Shown here: piece after piece, positions 25,240 through 32,027 of the stretch | Layout of the letters: each line of letters starts with the position of its first letter | How positions within the stretch are numbered: position 1 is the first letter of the stretch | Notes under the pieces: generated by a model | What the model was told of the DNA's origin: nothing | Seen by the model: the letters and a program-made list of their open reading frames with translations, nothing else | Database searches by the model: none | Source: Candidatus Binatia bacterium | Lineage (GTDB): Bacteria > Desulfobacterota > Binatia > UBA1149 > JAJCZL01 | Assembly: GCA_028278325.1 (NCBI GenBank) | Contig: JANQEO010000311.1 | Coordinates: 1 to 38,885 of the forward strand | DNA: 38,885 nucleotides | Direction: 5' to 3' | Translations under genes and position numbers: made by a program

Positions 25240-25536
25240 CTACTCGTCGACGATCCCGGACAGCACCGCGTTTACTTCTTCAAGGAGCTTCTTGTTGATG
25301 GTTGCAATCAAGTACTTGCCGCGTCTTTCGGTGGTGATGAGGTCGGCATTCGCCAGCTCCTTCAAGTGGTGCGAAATCGTCGGCCTGCTCAGCTTGAACA
25401 GCTCGACGATGTCGCTGATGTTGCACTCCGGATCCTCAAAGTTCGACTGCTCGTGCTTAGCGATCTCCAGGTACAGCCTCAACCGGTGCTCGTTGGAGAG
25501 CGCCTTCAGTACCTTCGCGAGTCTCTTCGCTTTCAC
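25240..25536 (-). CDS. ArsR-family helix-turn-helix repressor
   Basis: The 98-aa protein starts at GTG 25536. It is a winged HTH: RLAKVLKALSNEHRLRLYLEIAKHEQS, ISDIVELFKLSRPTISHHLKELANADLITTERRGKYLIATINKKLLEEV. This fits the SdpR/ArsR group without the metal-binding CxC of the arsenic sensors; the only Cys is in DPECNIS. Matching operators lie before this gene and before the SDR gene 93 bp downstream, so it probably controls itself and the operon. The inducer is unknown. Confidence 0.9.
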   Translation of the reverse strand: MKAKRLAKVLKALSNEHRLRLYLEIAKHEQSNFEDPECNISDIVELFKLSRPTISHHLKELANADLITTERRGKYLIATINKKLLEEVNAVLSGIVDE

Positions 25537-25556
25537 GTCGTCGGTTGCTATCCTTT

Positions 25557-25578
25557 AATTCGATAGTTTTCTAACTGT
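25557..25578. promoter_or_regulatory. ArsR-type operator before the repressor gene
   Basis: The AATTCGAT..AACTGT site shares 18 of 22 positions with 25183-25204. It lies 20 bp upstream of the repressor start, consistent with autoregulation. Confidence 0.6.
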
Positions 25579-26129
25579 ACAACGAACAGCCAGGGCTGTC
25601 AACGGGACGTGCCCGCGCAAAGAAGGGGTGAACCTCGAGGTTTCGGTAGCGTTGTACAGCCGAACGTGCGGTTGTGCGGTGCAGGACCTAGAAAGCGGCC
25701 AGCCCCCGCGGTGCCGCGGAAACATCAGCGATAATCTGCGGCGATGACGTGTCGGCGTCGTCGTGATCGTAGATCGGGACCTCCTGGACGGAGCTGGCGA
25801 GCAACGCTGGTCCCAGCTCAGCATACTCGCCAAGCCCGGCGCCGACAGCGGTGCCGACGTAGGCATTTTCTTCGGAGCGAACGATCAGTTCTTCGGCGAG
25901 ATGTCAGCCAAAGCCCTGTCGCGTGGCCCGTGGCGGCGTTGCACGCGACAACCCGCCAGCCACTACCCCTGCGAGTCATCCCGCTCCGGTACCGAAACAC
26001 AATCGTCAGCCGCACACTCGTTCGCCTCGGGGTCCTTGCTCCTCACTGGCAACGGGGCTTGTAGTGACGACCACGCCGGCACAAAACGGGGCCGAGACCG
26101 GCGACGGAGCGCCGTGGGTGGCGGCCTGT
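25579..26129. other. Intergenic stretch with a possible gene remnant
   Basis: About 550 bp without a convincing gene. On the minus strand, 25688-25903 is an open stretch of 71 codons with no start codon. Its composition is protein-like (SEENAYVGTAVGAGLGEY, ALLASSVQEVPIYDHD) and it ends in TAG, so it may be the tail of a lost gene. The remainder shows only Arg-rich frames typical of non-coding GC-rich DNA. Confidence 0.4.
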
Positions 26130-26146
26130 TAGCCTGGTCCCCCGTG
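26130..26146 (+). promoter_or_regulatory. Leaderless-type promoter of the methyltransferase gene
   Basis: TAGCCT at 26130-26135 lies 8 nt before GTG 26144, with no Shine-Dalgarno sequence. Confidence 0.45.
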
Positions 26147-26881
26147 TCCGACTACGACGCCATCGGTGGAGGCTACGCACAGGTTCGTCATCCTGACCCG
26201 AGGATCGCAGACCAGATTCGTCGCGCTCTGGGGGACGCCTGGTCCGTCGTCAACGTGGGGGCGGGTACTGGCTCCTACGAACCGACCGACATGGAGGTTG
26301 CCGCGGTCGAGCCCTCGGAAAGGATGATCGCGCAGCGGCCCGCAGGTTCGGTGACAGCCGTGCAGGCCAGTGCCGAGCAGCTTCCGTTTCCCGACGATGC
26401 GTTCGATGCCGCGCTTGCGATCCTGTCCGTCCATCACTGGAGTGACTGGCGAGCAGGAATCTCAGAGATGAAACGTGTGGCCCGTCGCCGGATCGTGATC
26501 ATGACCTGGGACCCCGTTGCTGCGGCCCACTTCTGGTTGCACGAGTATCTTCCCGAGATGGCGGAGGTTGATGCGGCTCGGTTTGTTCCCTTTGACGTGT
26601 TCCGTGCGGAGATGGGGAAGGCCCAGGTAGCGCCCCTCCTGATCCCGCACGACTGTACCGACGGTTTCCTGGCGGCGTACTGGAGACGCCCAGAGGCGTA
26701 CCTGGACGCACATGTCCGCGCCGGAATCTCGTCGTTCAGCCTGGACGTGGAGACGGCTGCTGGTCTGGCCCGGCTCGCTGCGGACCTGCGGGACGGACGG
26801 TGGGCGAAGCGGTGGGGGCATCTCTTGGACGTTGATGCGCTCGATCTGGGCTACCGACTCATCGTGGCCGAGGTCGCGTAG
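26144..26881 (+). CDS. Class I SAM-dependent methyltransferase (UbiE/type 11)
   Basis: The 245-aa protein starts at GTG 26144 (VSDYDAIGGGYAQVRHPDPRIA). The open frame runs further upstream, but that part is not protein-like. SAM-binding motifs are VVNVGAGTGSYEP (motif I), VAAVEPSERMIAQR (acidic end of strand 2), VQASAEQLPFPDDAFDAALAILSVHHW (motifs II-III) and MKRVARRRIVIMTW. It is a small-molecule methyltransferase; the C-terminal part (FDVFRAEMGKAQVAPLLIPHDC, then DGFLAAYWRRPEAYLD) matches a common uncharacterised bacterial group. The substrate is unknown. It appears monocistronic. Confidence 0.9.
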   Translation: MSDYDAIGGGYAQVRHPDPRIADQIRRALGDAWSVVNVGAGTGSYEPTDMEVAAVEPSERMIAQRPAGSVTAVQASAEQLPFPDDAFDAALAILSVHHWSDWRAGISEMKRVARRRIVIMTWDPVAAAHFWLHEYLPEMAEVDAARFVPFDVFRAEMGKAQVAPLLIPHDCTDGFLAAYWRRPEAYLDAHVRAGISSFSLDVETAAGLARLAADLRDGRWAKRWGHLLDVDALDLGYRLIVAEVA

Positions 26882-27150
26882 GTGTTGGGTTTGATGGGGG
26901 TTGGTGGGGTCGGATTCAGCGCGCGTCGTGGGCGATCGGACTTCGCCGTGTACGGCTCCAGGCCGTGGCCCGCGTGTACCCCACGCGTAAAACCCGTCCT
27001 CGCACGAGGAAACGAAGGTGATCCGAACGGCGTGTGCCCTCATCCAGCAAAGCGACGTCCTTGCTTCATTTGCCAATGGGCCTGGGTCGCGAATCGAGGA
27101 ACCGGGATCGGCTCGTCTGAAGTCCAGATTCCTAGTGCTAGGCTTGGAGC

Positions 27151-28131
27151 ATGCGGTCCGCGTTGCGGAGAGCCGTCGTTTGCGTCCTCGCGGCGACGAC
27201 GTGTCGGTCAGTAGAGGGTGCTGGTGCCGGCGGTGGCGCCGAGCCAGTGGCGCCGGGCGGGGATGGGGCCGTCGGTGTTTCGCCAGCGTCCGTGGAGGTG
27301 TCGGACGATGCTCAATCCGTTGCTCCGGCCAAACCGGGCACTGAGGCGCCCGCGTCCACGGAATACGCGCCGCCCCATCCGCCCGTGGTGCCTGGGCCCG
27401 AGTGGGGCACGGTCGTGCGGCGTGAGACGACGCCCGACGACATGATCTTCGTTGCGGGAGGACGCTACTTCCTGCACGAGACCACCGATCCTCCGTACGA
27501 AGAGCGAGTTGTCGTCGACTTCGAGCTGGACCGGACAGAAGTCACCGTTGCAGCCTACCGGCGCTGCGTATCTGCCGGGGCGTGCCGGCCTCCGGTCAGC
27601 ACCCACGACCCCGAAAGCGGTCGGACGAGACATGACGCAGCATGCAACTACGGGATCAAAGGCCGACGCAATCATCCCGTGAACTGCGTCGACCTGAGCG
27701 ACGCCGAGGCGTACTGCAAGTGGGCGGGCAAGCGGCTTCCGACTCAGTGGGAGTGGCAATGGGAGGCACGAGGCCGCGACGCGGGAGCCGATTTTCCGTG
27801 GGGCGACGCGGCGTCGTCCTGCGAGGTTGCCGTGAAATGTCTGATCGGAGGCAAAGGCGGCCCCGGAAAGGACGCCACCGGATGTGGTCGGGAATCGACC
27901 TGGCCGGTGGGAAGCAAGCCGCGTGGCGCCAGTCGCGACGGTGCTCTCGACATGGCCGGCAATGTTGCCGAGTGGACGTCATCGACCAACGGCGACTACC
28001 AGATCATCCGAGGGGGTGCCTTCTCGCAGGTGCACCCGATCAACCTCACCAGTTGGCAAGACATCCCCATGGACCCCGCGACCCGATACGAAGACATCGG
28101 TATCCGATGCGCCCGTGATCCCGGGGGGTGA
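27151..28131 (+). CDS. Formylglycine-generating-enzyme-fold (SUMF1) secreted protein
   Basis: The 326-aa protein starts at ATG 27151. TAGGCT at 27139-27144 with a 6-nt spacer suggests a leaderless mRNA. An N-terminal export-like segment (RAVVCVLAATTC) and a Pro/Ala/Gly linker precede the FGE-sulfatase domain (about 95-326). The domain shows FELDRTEVTVAAYRRCV, VNCVDLSDAEAYCKWAGKRLPTQWEWQWEARG, FPWGD, MAGNVAEWTSS, IIRGGAF and DIGIRCARD. The catalytic Cys pair of true formylglycine-generating enzymes is not seen after RGGAF, so this is probably a binding or structural member of the fold, as is common in myxobacteria. A terminator follows at 28152. Confidence 0.88.
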   Translation: MRSALRRAVVCVLAATTCRSVEGAGAGGGAEPVAPGGDGAVGVSPASVEVSDDAQSVAPAKPGTEAPASTEYAPPHPPVVPGPEWGTVVRRETTPDDMIFVAGGRYFLHETTDPPYEERVVVDFELDRTEVTVAAYRRCVSAGACRPPVSTHDPESGRTRHDAACNYGIKGRRNHPVNCVDLSDAEAYCKWAGKRLPTQWEWQWEARGRDAGADFPWGDAASSCEVAVKCLIGGKGGPGKDATGCGRESTWPVGSKPRGASRDGALDMAGNVAEWTSSTNGDYQIIRGGAFSQVHPINLTSWQDIPMDPATRYEDIGIRCARDPGG

Positions 28132-28151
28132 ACTCACCCCCCACTCAAACT

Positions 28152-28183
28152 AAACGCCCGCAGACCAAAGCCTACGGGCGTTT
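28152..28183. terminator. Intrinsic terminator, probably bidirectional
   Basis: AAACGCCCG (28152-28160) and CGGGCGTTT (28175-28183) form a 9-bp stem. A/T runs at the stem base give a U-tract in either direction. It lies between the FGE-fold gene and attachment-like repeat copy 2. Confidence 0.8.
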
Positions 28184-28187
28184 CAAA

Positions 28188-28206
28188 GTGGAGGCGCCGG
28201 GAGTCG
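28188..28206 (-). repeat. tRNA/tmRNA 3'-end fragment, copy 2
   Basis: GTGGAGGCGCCGGGAGTCG on the plus strand. On the minus strand it gives the end of a T-loop, the T-stem strand CCCGG, the acceptor strand CGCCTCC, discriminator A and the first C of CCA. A terminator follows in that orientation. No 5' half of a tRNA is present. Confidence 0.65.
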
Positions 28207-28397
28207 CCCCGCAGTCCTTCGCCGTCGCCAACCTGCTCGCTTTGCTTGCAGGTGGACAGACGATGACATGAGGGGAGAGACGTGGACCCTGCTCCAGGCG
28301 CGCCGTGGTTGATCTCGACGTGAATCGACGGCCGCCCATCCACCACCATGCCCGTCGCGGGCGCGGCGAGTCGCCCCCTACCGCGCGGGCCATCGGC

Positions 28398-28412
28398 TAG
28401 ACTCGCACCATG
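28398..28412 (+). promoter_or_regulatory. Leaderless-type promoter
   Basis: TAGACT at 28398-28403 lies 6 nt before ATG 28410 and no ribosome-binding site is present. Confidence 0.5.
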
Positions 28413-28727
28413 ACTGGGCGCATTCTGATCGTGGGTCGGTTGCAGGAGCGGATCGACACTCTCATCGGACAGTTGGCCGAAAGAGGGATCACGAACGTCG
28501 AGGGCACCTCTGACTTCGAGCGGGTGCAGCAGCGAGTGCAGTCCGGCGAGATCGCAGCGGTCGCCATTGGTGCCGGCATCGATGACGAGGTTCGCCTCCC
28601 GTTCGCGGAACGTTTGCGGGAAGCCGCCCCCGGAGTCGAGGTTCACGTCAAACCGGACCGCACTGGGGGTCCAGGCGGGATGATCCCCTTCGTACTCGGA
28701 GTCGCGGGGAAGACCGCACGCGAGTAG
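28410..28727 (+). CDS. Small Rossmann/receiver-like protein of unknown function
   Basis: The 105-aa protein has alternating strands and helices: GRILIVGRLQERIDTLIGQLAERG, VEGTSDFERVQQRVQSGEIAAVAIGAGIDDEVRLPFAERLREAAPGVEVHV, ending GGMIPFVLGVAGK. The layout resembles a response-regulator receiver or other flavodoxin-like fold. A phosphoacceptor Asp at the end of strand 3 is not seen (AVAIGAG instead), so phosphorelay is unlikely. It is the only gene between repeat copies 2 and 3 and may be a passenger of a small integrated unit. The function is unknown. Confidence 0.75.
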   Translation: MTGRILIVGRLQERIDTLIGQLAERGITNVEGTSDFERVQQRVQSGEIAAVAIGAGIDDEVRLPFAERLREAAPGVEVHVKPDRTGGPGGMIPFVLGVAGKTARE

Positions 28728-28762
28728 TCGGCGCAGGACAGGAATGCCGCCGAATGTAAGAA

Positions 28763-28788
28763 GGGCCCGCAGGGTAGTCCTGCGAGCC
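28763..28788. terminator. Hairpin before repeat copy 3
   Basis: CGCAGG-GTAGT-CCTGCG (28768-28784 region), extended by GGC/GCC pairs after one mismatch. On the minus strand it is followed by CTTCTT. It is terminator-like. Confidence 0.6.
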
Positions 28789-28797
28789 GTTGAGGCA

Positions 28798-28818
28798 GTG
28801 GAGGCGCCGGGAGTCGAA
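28798..28818 (-). repeat. tRNA/tmRNA 3'-end fragment, copy 3
   Basis: On the minus strand it begins TTCGACTCCCGGCGCCTCC and continues A, C. It is identical to copy 4 over 21 bp and again adjoins a hairpin on its left. Sequence to the right is unrelated to the other copies. Confidence 0.65.
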
Positions 28819-28947
28819 AGCGGCAAGAACGGCACGAAACGGAGCCAGGCCGCACGAAACGAGTCGCGCCAGCGGGGTGGGGTCGTGTTTCGGCCGGTCT
28901 TACAGGGCGACGGACGCGTGAAGTTGCTTCTGCTGGGGCGGCCTGCC

Positions 28948-28964
28948 TACGATCCTGCCCGGTG
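28948..28964 (+). promoter_or_regulatory. Leaderless-type promoter with -35
   Basis: TACGAT at 28948-28953 lies 8 nt before GTG 28962. TTGCTT at about 28924-28929, 18 bp upstream, could serve as the -35 element. Confidence 0.55.
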
Positions 28965-29585
28965 GCGAAACGCGAGAGAGAGGCCGTGGCTCCGCGCGGC
29001 ACACCCATCGACCACTCCTTGATCGTCGATGGGTTCGGGGAGATGGACGGGCGTACGATCTATGAAGCGTACGTCACCAACTGCGGAAGATGTGGACGAG
29101 AGTTCACGTTCACGCCAGAGGCTCAGAAGTACGTGCACGAGGTTCGCGGTGTACCCATCAAGATGGGCCGACGGGGCGCCGCGTACTGCCCCAACTGCGC
29201 GAACGAGACGGCGGCAGACAACAAGGCGCGCCGTGAACTGGTCAAGAGGATGCACATCGCGGAAGAGAGCGCCGCGGCATGTCGTGAGAGGCCTGACGAC
29301 TTCGGTCTTCTGCTTCGCCATGCGATCAATCGCGTTCGACTCCAGGAGATCGAGCCCTCACCCAAGGCCGCCGAACGCATCGTCGGTGACCTCCGACGAG
29401 TCCAGCGAACCGCTCCAAAGAGCAAGGCCGTGGAGGCCCTGTACTGGGAGGCGCGTCTGTACGACATCTTGGGAGATGACGCTCGTGCCACGGATCGGTA
29501 CGCCACGTTCGTGGCAAGTCCCGGGCAGCGAACGAAGAAACTCGTTTTGGAAGCTAGGAAAGCGCTGAAGCGGCTGAGTCGCTAG
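28962..29585 (+). CDS. Zinc-ribbon (zf-trcl-like) protein
   Basis: The 207-aa protein starts at GTG 28962. Residues 41-79 contain a four-Cys zinc ribbon: C41-x2-C44 in TNCGRCGREFTFTPEAQKYVHEV and C76-x2-C79 in AAYCPNCANE, the pattern of the probable zinc-ribbon family. The rest is helical and TPR-like (FGLLLRHAINRVRLQEIE, AVEALYWEARLYDILGDDARATDRYATFV). It is probably cytoplasmic; the partner is unknown. It is the only gene between repeat copies 3 and 4, so it may be a passenger of an integrated unit. Confidence 0.82.
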   Translation: MAKREREAVAPRGTPIDHSLIVDGFGEMDGRTIYEAYVTNCGRCGREFTFTPEAQKYVHEVRGVPIKMGRRGAAYCPNCANETAADNKARRELVKRMHIAEESAAACRERPDDFGLLLRHAINRVRLQEIEPSPKAAERIVGDLRRVQRTAPKSKAVEALYWEARLYDILGDDARATDRYATFVASPGQRTKKLVLEARKALKRLSR

Positions 29586-29637
29586 CCACCAGGCGCTCCG
29601 GCTCGTCCGCCGCACGGCACAATGGCCGCACGAAAAA

Positions 29638-29661
29638 ACACGGGGTCGTGTAACCCCGTGT
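29638..29661 (-). terminator. Intrinsic terminator on the minus strand
   Basis: ACACGGGGT-CGTGTA-ACCCCGTGT forms a 9-bp stem. On the minus strand it is followed by six T, a classical Rho-independent terminator. It lies just beyond repeat copy 4. Confidence 0.85.
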
Positions 29662-29678
29662 CTTGATTTGTGAACTTA

Positions 29679-29699
29679 GTGGAGGCGCCGGGAGTCGAA
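29679..29699 (-). repeat. tRNA/tmRNA 3'-end fragment, copy 4 (island left edge)
   Basis: The minus strand reads GGG-TTCGACT-CCCGG-CGCCTCC-A-C across this site. T-loop, T-stem and acceptor lengths (7, 5, 7) are exactly those of a tRNA, and U at position 70 fits tRNA-Ala or tmRNA. The 5' T-stem partner is missing (TAGGG instead of CCGGG), so this is a fragment and not a functional gene. Confidence 0.7.
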
Positions 29700-29755
29700 C
29701 CCTAATTGGCTCGCCCTCAGAGCCCGAATTCGGCGTTTCTCGTGGAGCCCTACCT

Positions 29756-30568
29756 TTATACACCGCTATCGACCGAAGGCCGCGGGTGAGTTCGGGTGAG
29801 TTGAGCTGCGGCAACGATGTCGGGGTCAAGCCAGCAGAGGTAGTCAATGAGGAGGATGGCGCGCTGCGAATGATGCTCGGTAGCGAAGGCGGTGTCAGCC
29901 CCGTGCAGGATGGCGTGCCGGCTGAACTCCGGGACAGGGTCACCGTGGTTGAAGCCGACGAGCAGGTGACCATCAACGAAGCCTCGGACGATGCCCGCGA
30001 GTATCTGATGGTCCTCAGGTAACTCTAAGAGCAGCCGCTTGTAGCGCTTCGTCCGAAGCTGACCAGTATGCTCTGCAAGGTCGGCAACGATGCCCTCGGC
30101 CTGAGACAGCAAGGTTGGAACCACCGCTCCCCATAGGCCCGCCCGGTGAGCAGCGAGGGCTTGGCGCAGGATGTGGATGCGACGAGAAAACGCCGAGTGC
30201 TCGTGGCCCTCCCACCGCTCCTCCAATCGCCCAAGGTACTCTGGGTCGCGGAACAGTTCGTCGTAGAAACGTCGGATGGTGTCCTTTGCGGCTTGCGCGC
30301 CTCCATCTTGGTACGCACGGAGCACGACGGCGACGTCTCCCATCGACATTTCCTCCGGAATCAAGTAGCCGGCGTCCCCGAAAGCCCGCTTCAGGTCTGC
30401 TGGCGCGTCGGTCATCCAATACCGGAGAGATTCGATGAATTCCGGATTATGTCTCAGGTAGTCCACGCCTTGGTGCGTGAGCTCCACCAGCGGCCGGATG
30501 ATCTGATCCACAAAACGCCTGATCTCAGCGAGTGCGTGCGGGAGAGGTTGATGGTTCGCTTCAGGCAT
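29756..30568 (-). CDS. HEPN-like protein with Rx4H motif
   Basis: The 270-aa, mostly helical protein ends with SRHAILHGADTAFATEHHSQRAILLIDYLCWL. The Arg217-x4-His222 pair followed by Gly, and the downstream AILLIDYL helix, match the pattern of HEPN ribonuclease-like domains found in abortive-infection and toxin genes. The N-terminal two-thirds (LAEIRRFVDQIIRPLVELTHQG, AFSRRIHILRQALAAHRAGLWGAVVPTLLSQAEGIVADL) are typical of such long HEPN proteins. A growth-arrest or RNA-cleaving role is inferred. It is the last gene of a minus-strand trio and is followed by a terminator. No good ribosome-binding site is seen at ATG 30568. Confidence 0.75.
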   Translation of the reverse strand: MPEANHQPLPHALAEIRRFVDQIIRPLVELTHQGVDYLRHNPEFIESLRYWMTDAPADLKRAFGDAGYLIPEEMSMGDVAVVLRAYQDGGAQAAKDTIRRFYDELFRDPEYLGRLEERWEGHEHSAFSRRIHILRQALAAHRAGLWGAVVPTLLSQAEGIVADLAEHTGQLRTKRYKRLLLELPEDHQILAGIVRGFVDGHLLVGFNHGDPVPEFSRHAILHGADTAFATEHHSQRAILLIDYLCWLDPDIVAAAQLTRTHPRPSVDSGV

Positions 30569-30639
30569 CTACGTGGTCCGCGGGGAGCTGAAGGTGAGTT
30601 GGCATGGTCGTAGCCGGAATGCCTCGCGGGTCCCCTCCG

Positions 30640-30942
30640 CTAGCAGAAGGGCCAGAACGGACACTTCTTGGCCTCCGCGCGACGGAGAGTCTCCTCGCCG
30701 ATCTCTCCGGGGTGTCGATCTGCGTACCCAGGAATTTCGTCTCGAACGAGAATCATCTCAGCGATCATTTCGCGAAATGCTTTCTTCGCGTCGGCGTCGG
30801 TGTAACTCTTGGATGGGTTCGCAATATCGCGGTGGGCCCGTGCCGCGGCGCTTCGGAAGTCTGCCGCCACGCCGGGGCCGAACCGAAAACCACGACCGTC
30901 AGCGTGTCTTCGTGCGTACTCAAAAATCTCCGCCGCTGTCAT
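30640..30942 (-). CDS. 100-aa protein with C-terminal CPFWPFC tag
   Basis: The protein starts at ATG 30942 behind a strong site (GGAAGGAGG). It is soluble and charged: MTAAEIFEYARRHADGRGF, then VAADFRSAAARAHRDI and DADAKKAFREMIAEMILVRDEI, ending RRAEAKKCPFWPFC. The last seven residues (Cys-Pro-Phe-Trp-Pro-Phe-Cys) are nearly identical to those of the membrane protein encoded 40 bp upstream, although the two proteins are otherwise unrelated. No known family is recognised. The shared tail may be a recognition, modification or metal/disulfide motif. Confidence 0.82.
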   Translation of the reverse strand: MTAAEIFEYARRHADGRGFRFGPGVAADFRSAAARAHRDIANPSKSYTDADAKKAFREMIAEMILVRDEIPGYADRHPGEIGEETLRRAEAKKCPFWPFC

Positions 30943-30982
30943 TGCTTCCTCCTTCCAGGGGTGGATTCACTCCGGACGACGC

Positions 30983-31774
30983 TTAGCAGAAAGGCCATAT
31001 CGGGCAGGCGGCGAGCAGAAACCCTTCGAACTCGCTCTCCGTGACCATCAGGTCGTCCGCACAGGCCCCTCGCAGCTCGCTCAGGAACACCGCCTCGCTC
31101 GCCTGACGGCTGGCGTCAAGATGTCCCAATTCCGCGGAGCTGATTTCTTCGGACGAAAGTGTGTGCGCGTAGTTCTCCGCTCCAGTGTCCACGAACTCAT
31201 CGAGCCGACGGGTCGCACCACTATCCATCGAGCAGTTTGCTGAGTTCATTTCGTTTGACGCCATGGAGTGGAGCCGGAGCCGAGCGGCGCGTCGAGATAT
31301 CGCGGTGTTCTCGATCAGACGCGCGTGCATACGAACCGAGTCATCGTCGGCGTCAGCGCCGGTAGCCGCTAGCGAAACAACGCCGAAAACCACGACAAGA
31401 AGAATCCCGAGAAGAAAAGTGATGATTTGCAAGCCGGCCGGGATCTTGATCGTACGGTGCATAATGTTTCCGCCTGTGGCCCGGGCTCCTGTCAGTGCGG
31501 ACATCGCAAACAGCCCTGCGACGAGCGATAGTAGCAAGGCGACCCAGGCAACCTCCGCGTACACCACCGCCGAGCCGGACCCAACGAGGAATGCTTTTGC
31601 GAAGGTTATCGTTAGAGCGATCGTTCCTGTCGCGAGGGCGATTACCTGCTTGATCTGGTCCTGAGCTGATTTGAACGCGTCGTCCCCAGCGCTGAGTGCC
31701 GAATCCCCTTCGCTGGACTGGTTCGAACTCGCCAACTCCTCACCTCCGTCCGCCACGTGCTTGGAATCGGACAT
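30983..31774 (-). CDS. Three-TM protein with C-terminal CPIWPFC tag
   Basis: The 263-aa protein starts at ATG 31774, with TAGCAT 6 nt upstream on the minus strand (leaderless type). Hydrophobic segments lie at about 44-63, 74-95 and 113-137, preceded by a Ser/Glu/Asp-rich N-terminus, a layout reminiscent of SLATT-like effector membrane proteins. A soluble tail of about 120 residues follows (RRAARLRLHSMASNEM, AENYAHTLSSEEISSAELGHLD, LSELRGACADDLMVTESEFEGFLL) and ends AACPIWPFC. It shares this tag with the next gene, and with the HEPN-like gene it probably forms an operon. Function is unknown; an effector or anchor role in a defence-type unit is inferred. Confidence 0.8.
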   Translation of the reverse strand: MSDSKHVADGGEELASSNQSSEGDSALSAGDDAFKSAQDQIKQVIALATGTIALTITFAKAFLVGSGSAVVYAEVAWVALLLSLVAGLFAMSALTGARATGGNIMHRTIKIPAGLQIITFLLGILLVVVFGVVSLAATGADADDDSVRMHARLIENTAISRRAARLRLHSMASNEMNSANCSMDSGATRRLDEFVDTGAENYAHTLSSEEISSAELGHLDASRQASEAVFLSELRGACADDLMVTESEFEGFLLAACPIWPFC

Positions 31775-31780
31775 GCGTGA

Positions 31781-31786
31781 ATGCTA
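31781..31786 (-). promoter_or_regulatory. Leaderless-type -10 of the three-TM gene
   Basis: TAGCAT on the minus strand, with a 6-nt spacer (TCACGC) before ATG 31774. Confidence 0.5.
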
Positions 31787-32027
31787 GCAGGGCGGCGAGA
31801 TGCGCTTTCCCCGAGGAGGTACCTGGAGCGGGCAGAGCAGGCGTCGCAGGGTGGTCGAATTCGATCGGTCAGTTCAGATGATCCGATCGAACGCGCATGG
31901 ATTGAACCGGCCGGCCGGGCCGAAACGGGATGTAGGACTCACACCAGCTCTTGAATCCGGTGAAGGAGGGCGAGGTGTTCAGAGCAAAGCCCTCCTCGCC
32001 TCCGGCCTCGCCGCACGCCCCCCCGCC

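Noticed and set aside
25763..26143. N-terminal extension of the methyltransferase
   Set aside because: The 127 upstream codons are not protein-like, whereas GTG 26144 directly precedes the conserved YDAIGGGYAQVR start.
28188..29699. Integron attC sites
   Set aside because: The repeated sites follow genes like cassettes but lack the attC core sites (GTTRRRY) and their imperfect palindrome. The fit to a tRNA 3' half is exact.
29679..29765. A complete tRNA or tmRNA gene on the minus strand at repeat copy 4
   Set aside because: Only the 3' T-loop, T-stem strand and acceptor strand are present. The matching 5' T-stem strand, anticodon arm and 5' acceptor strand are missing, as they are at the other three copies.
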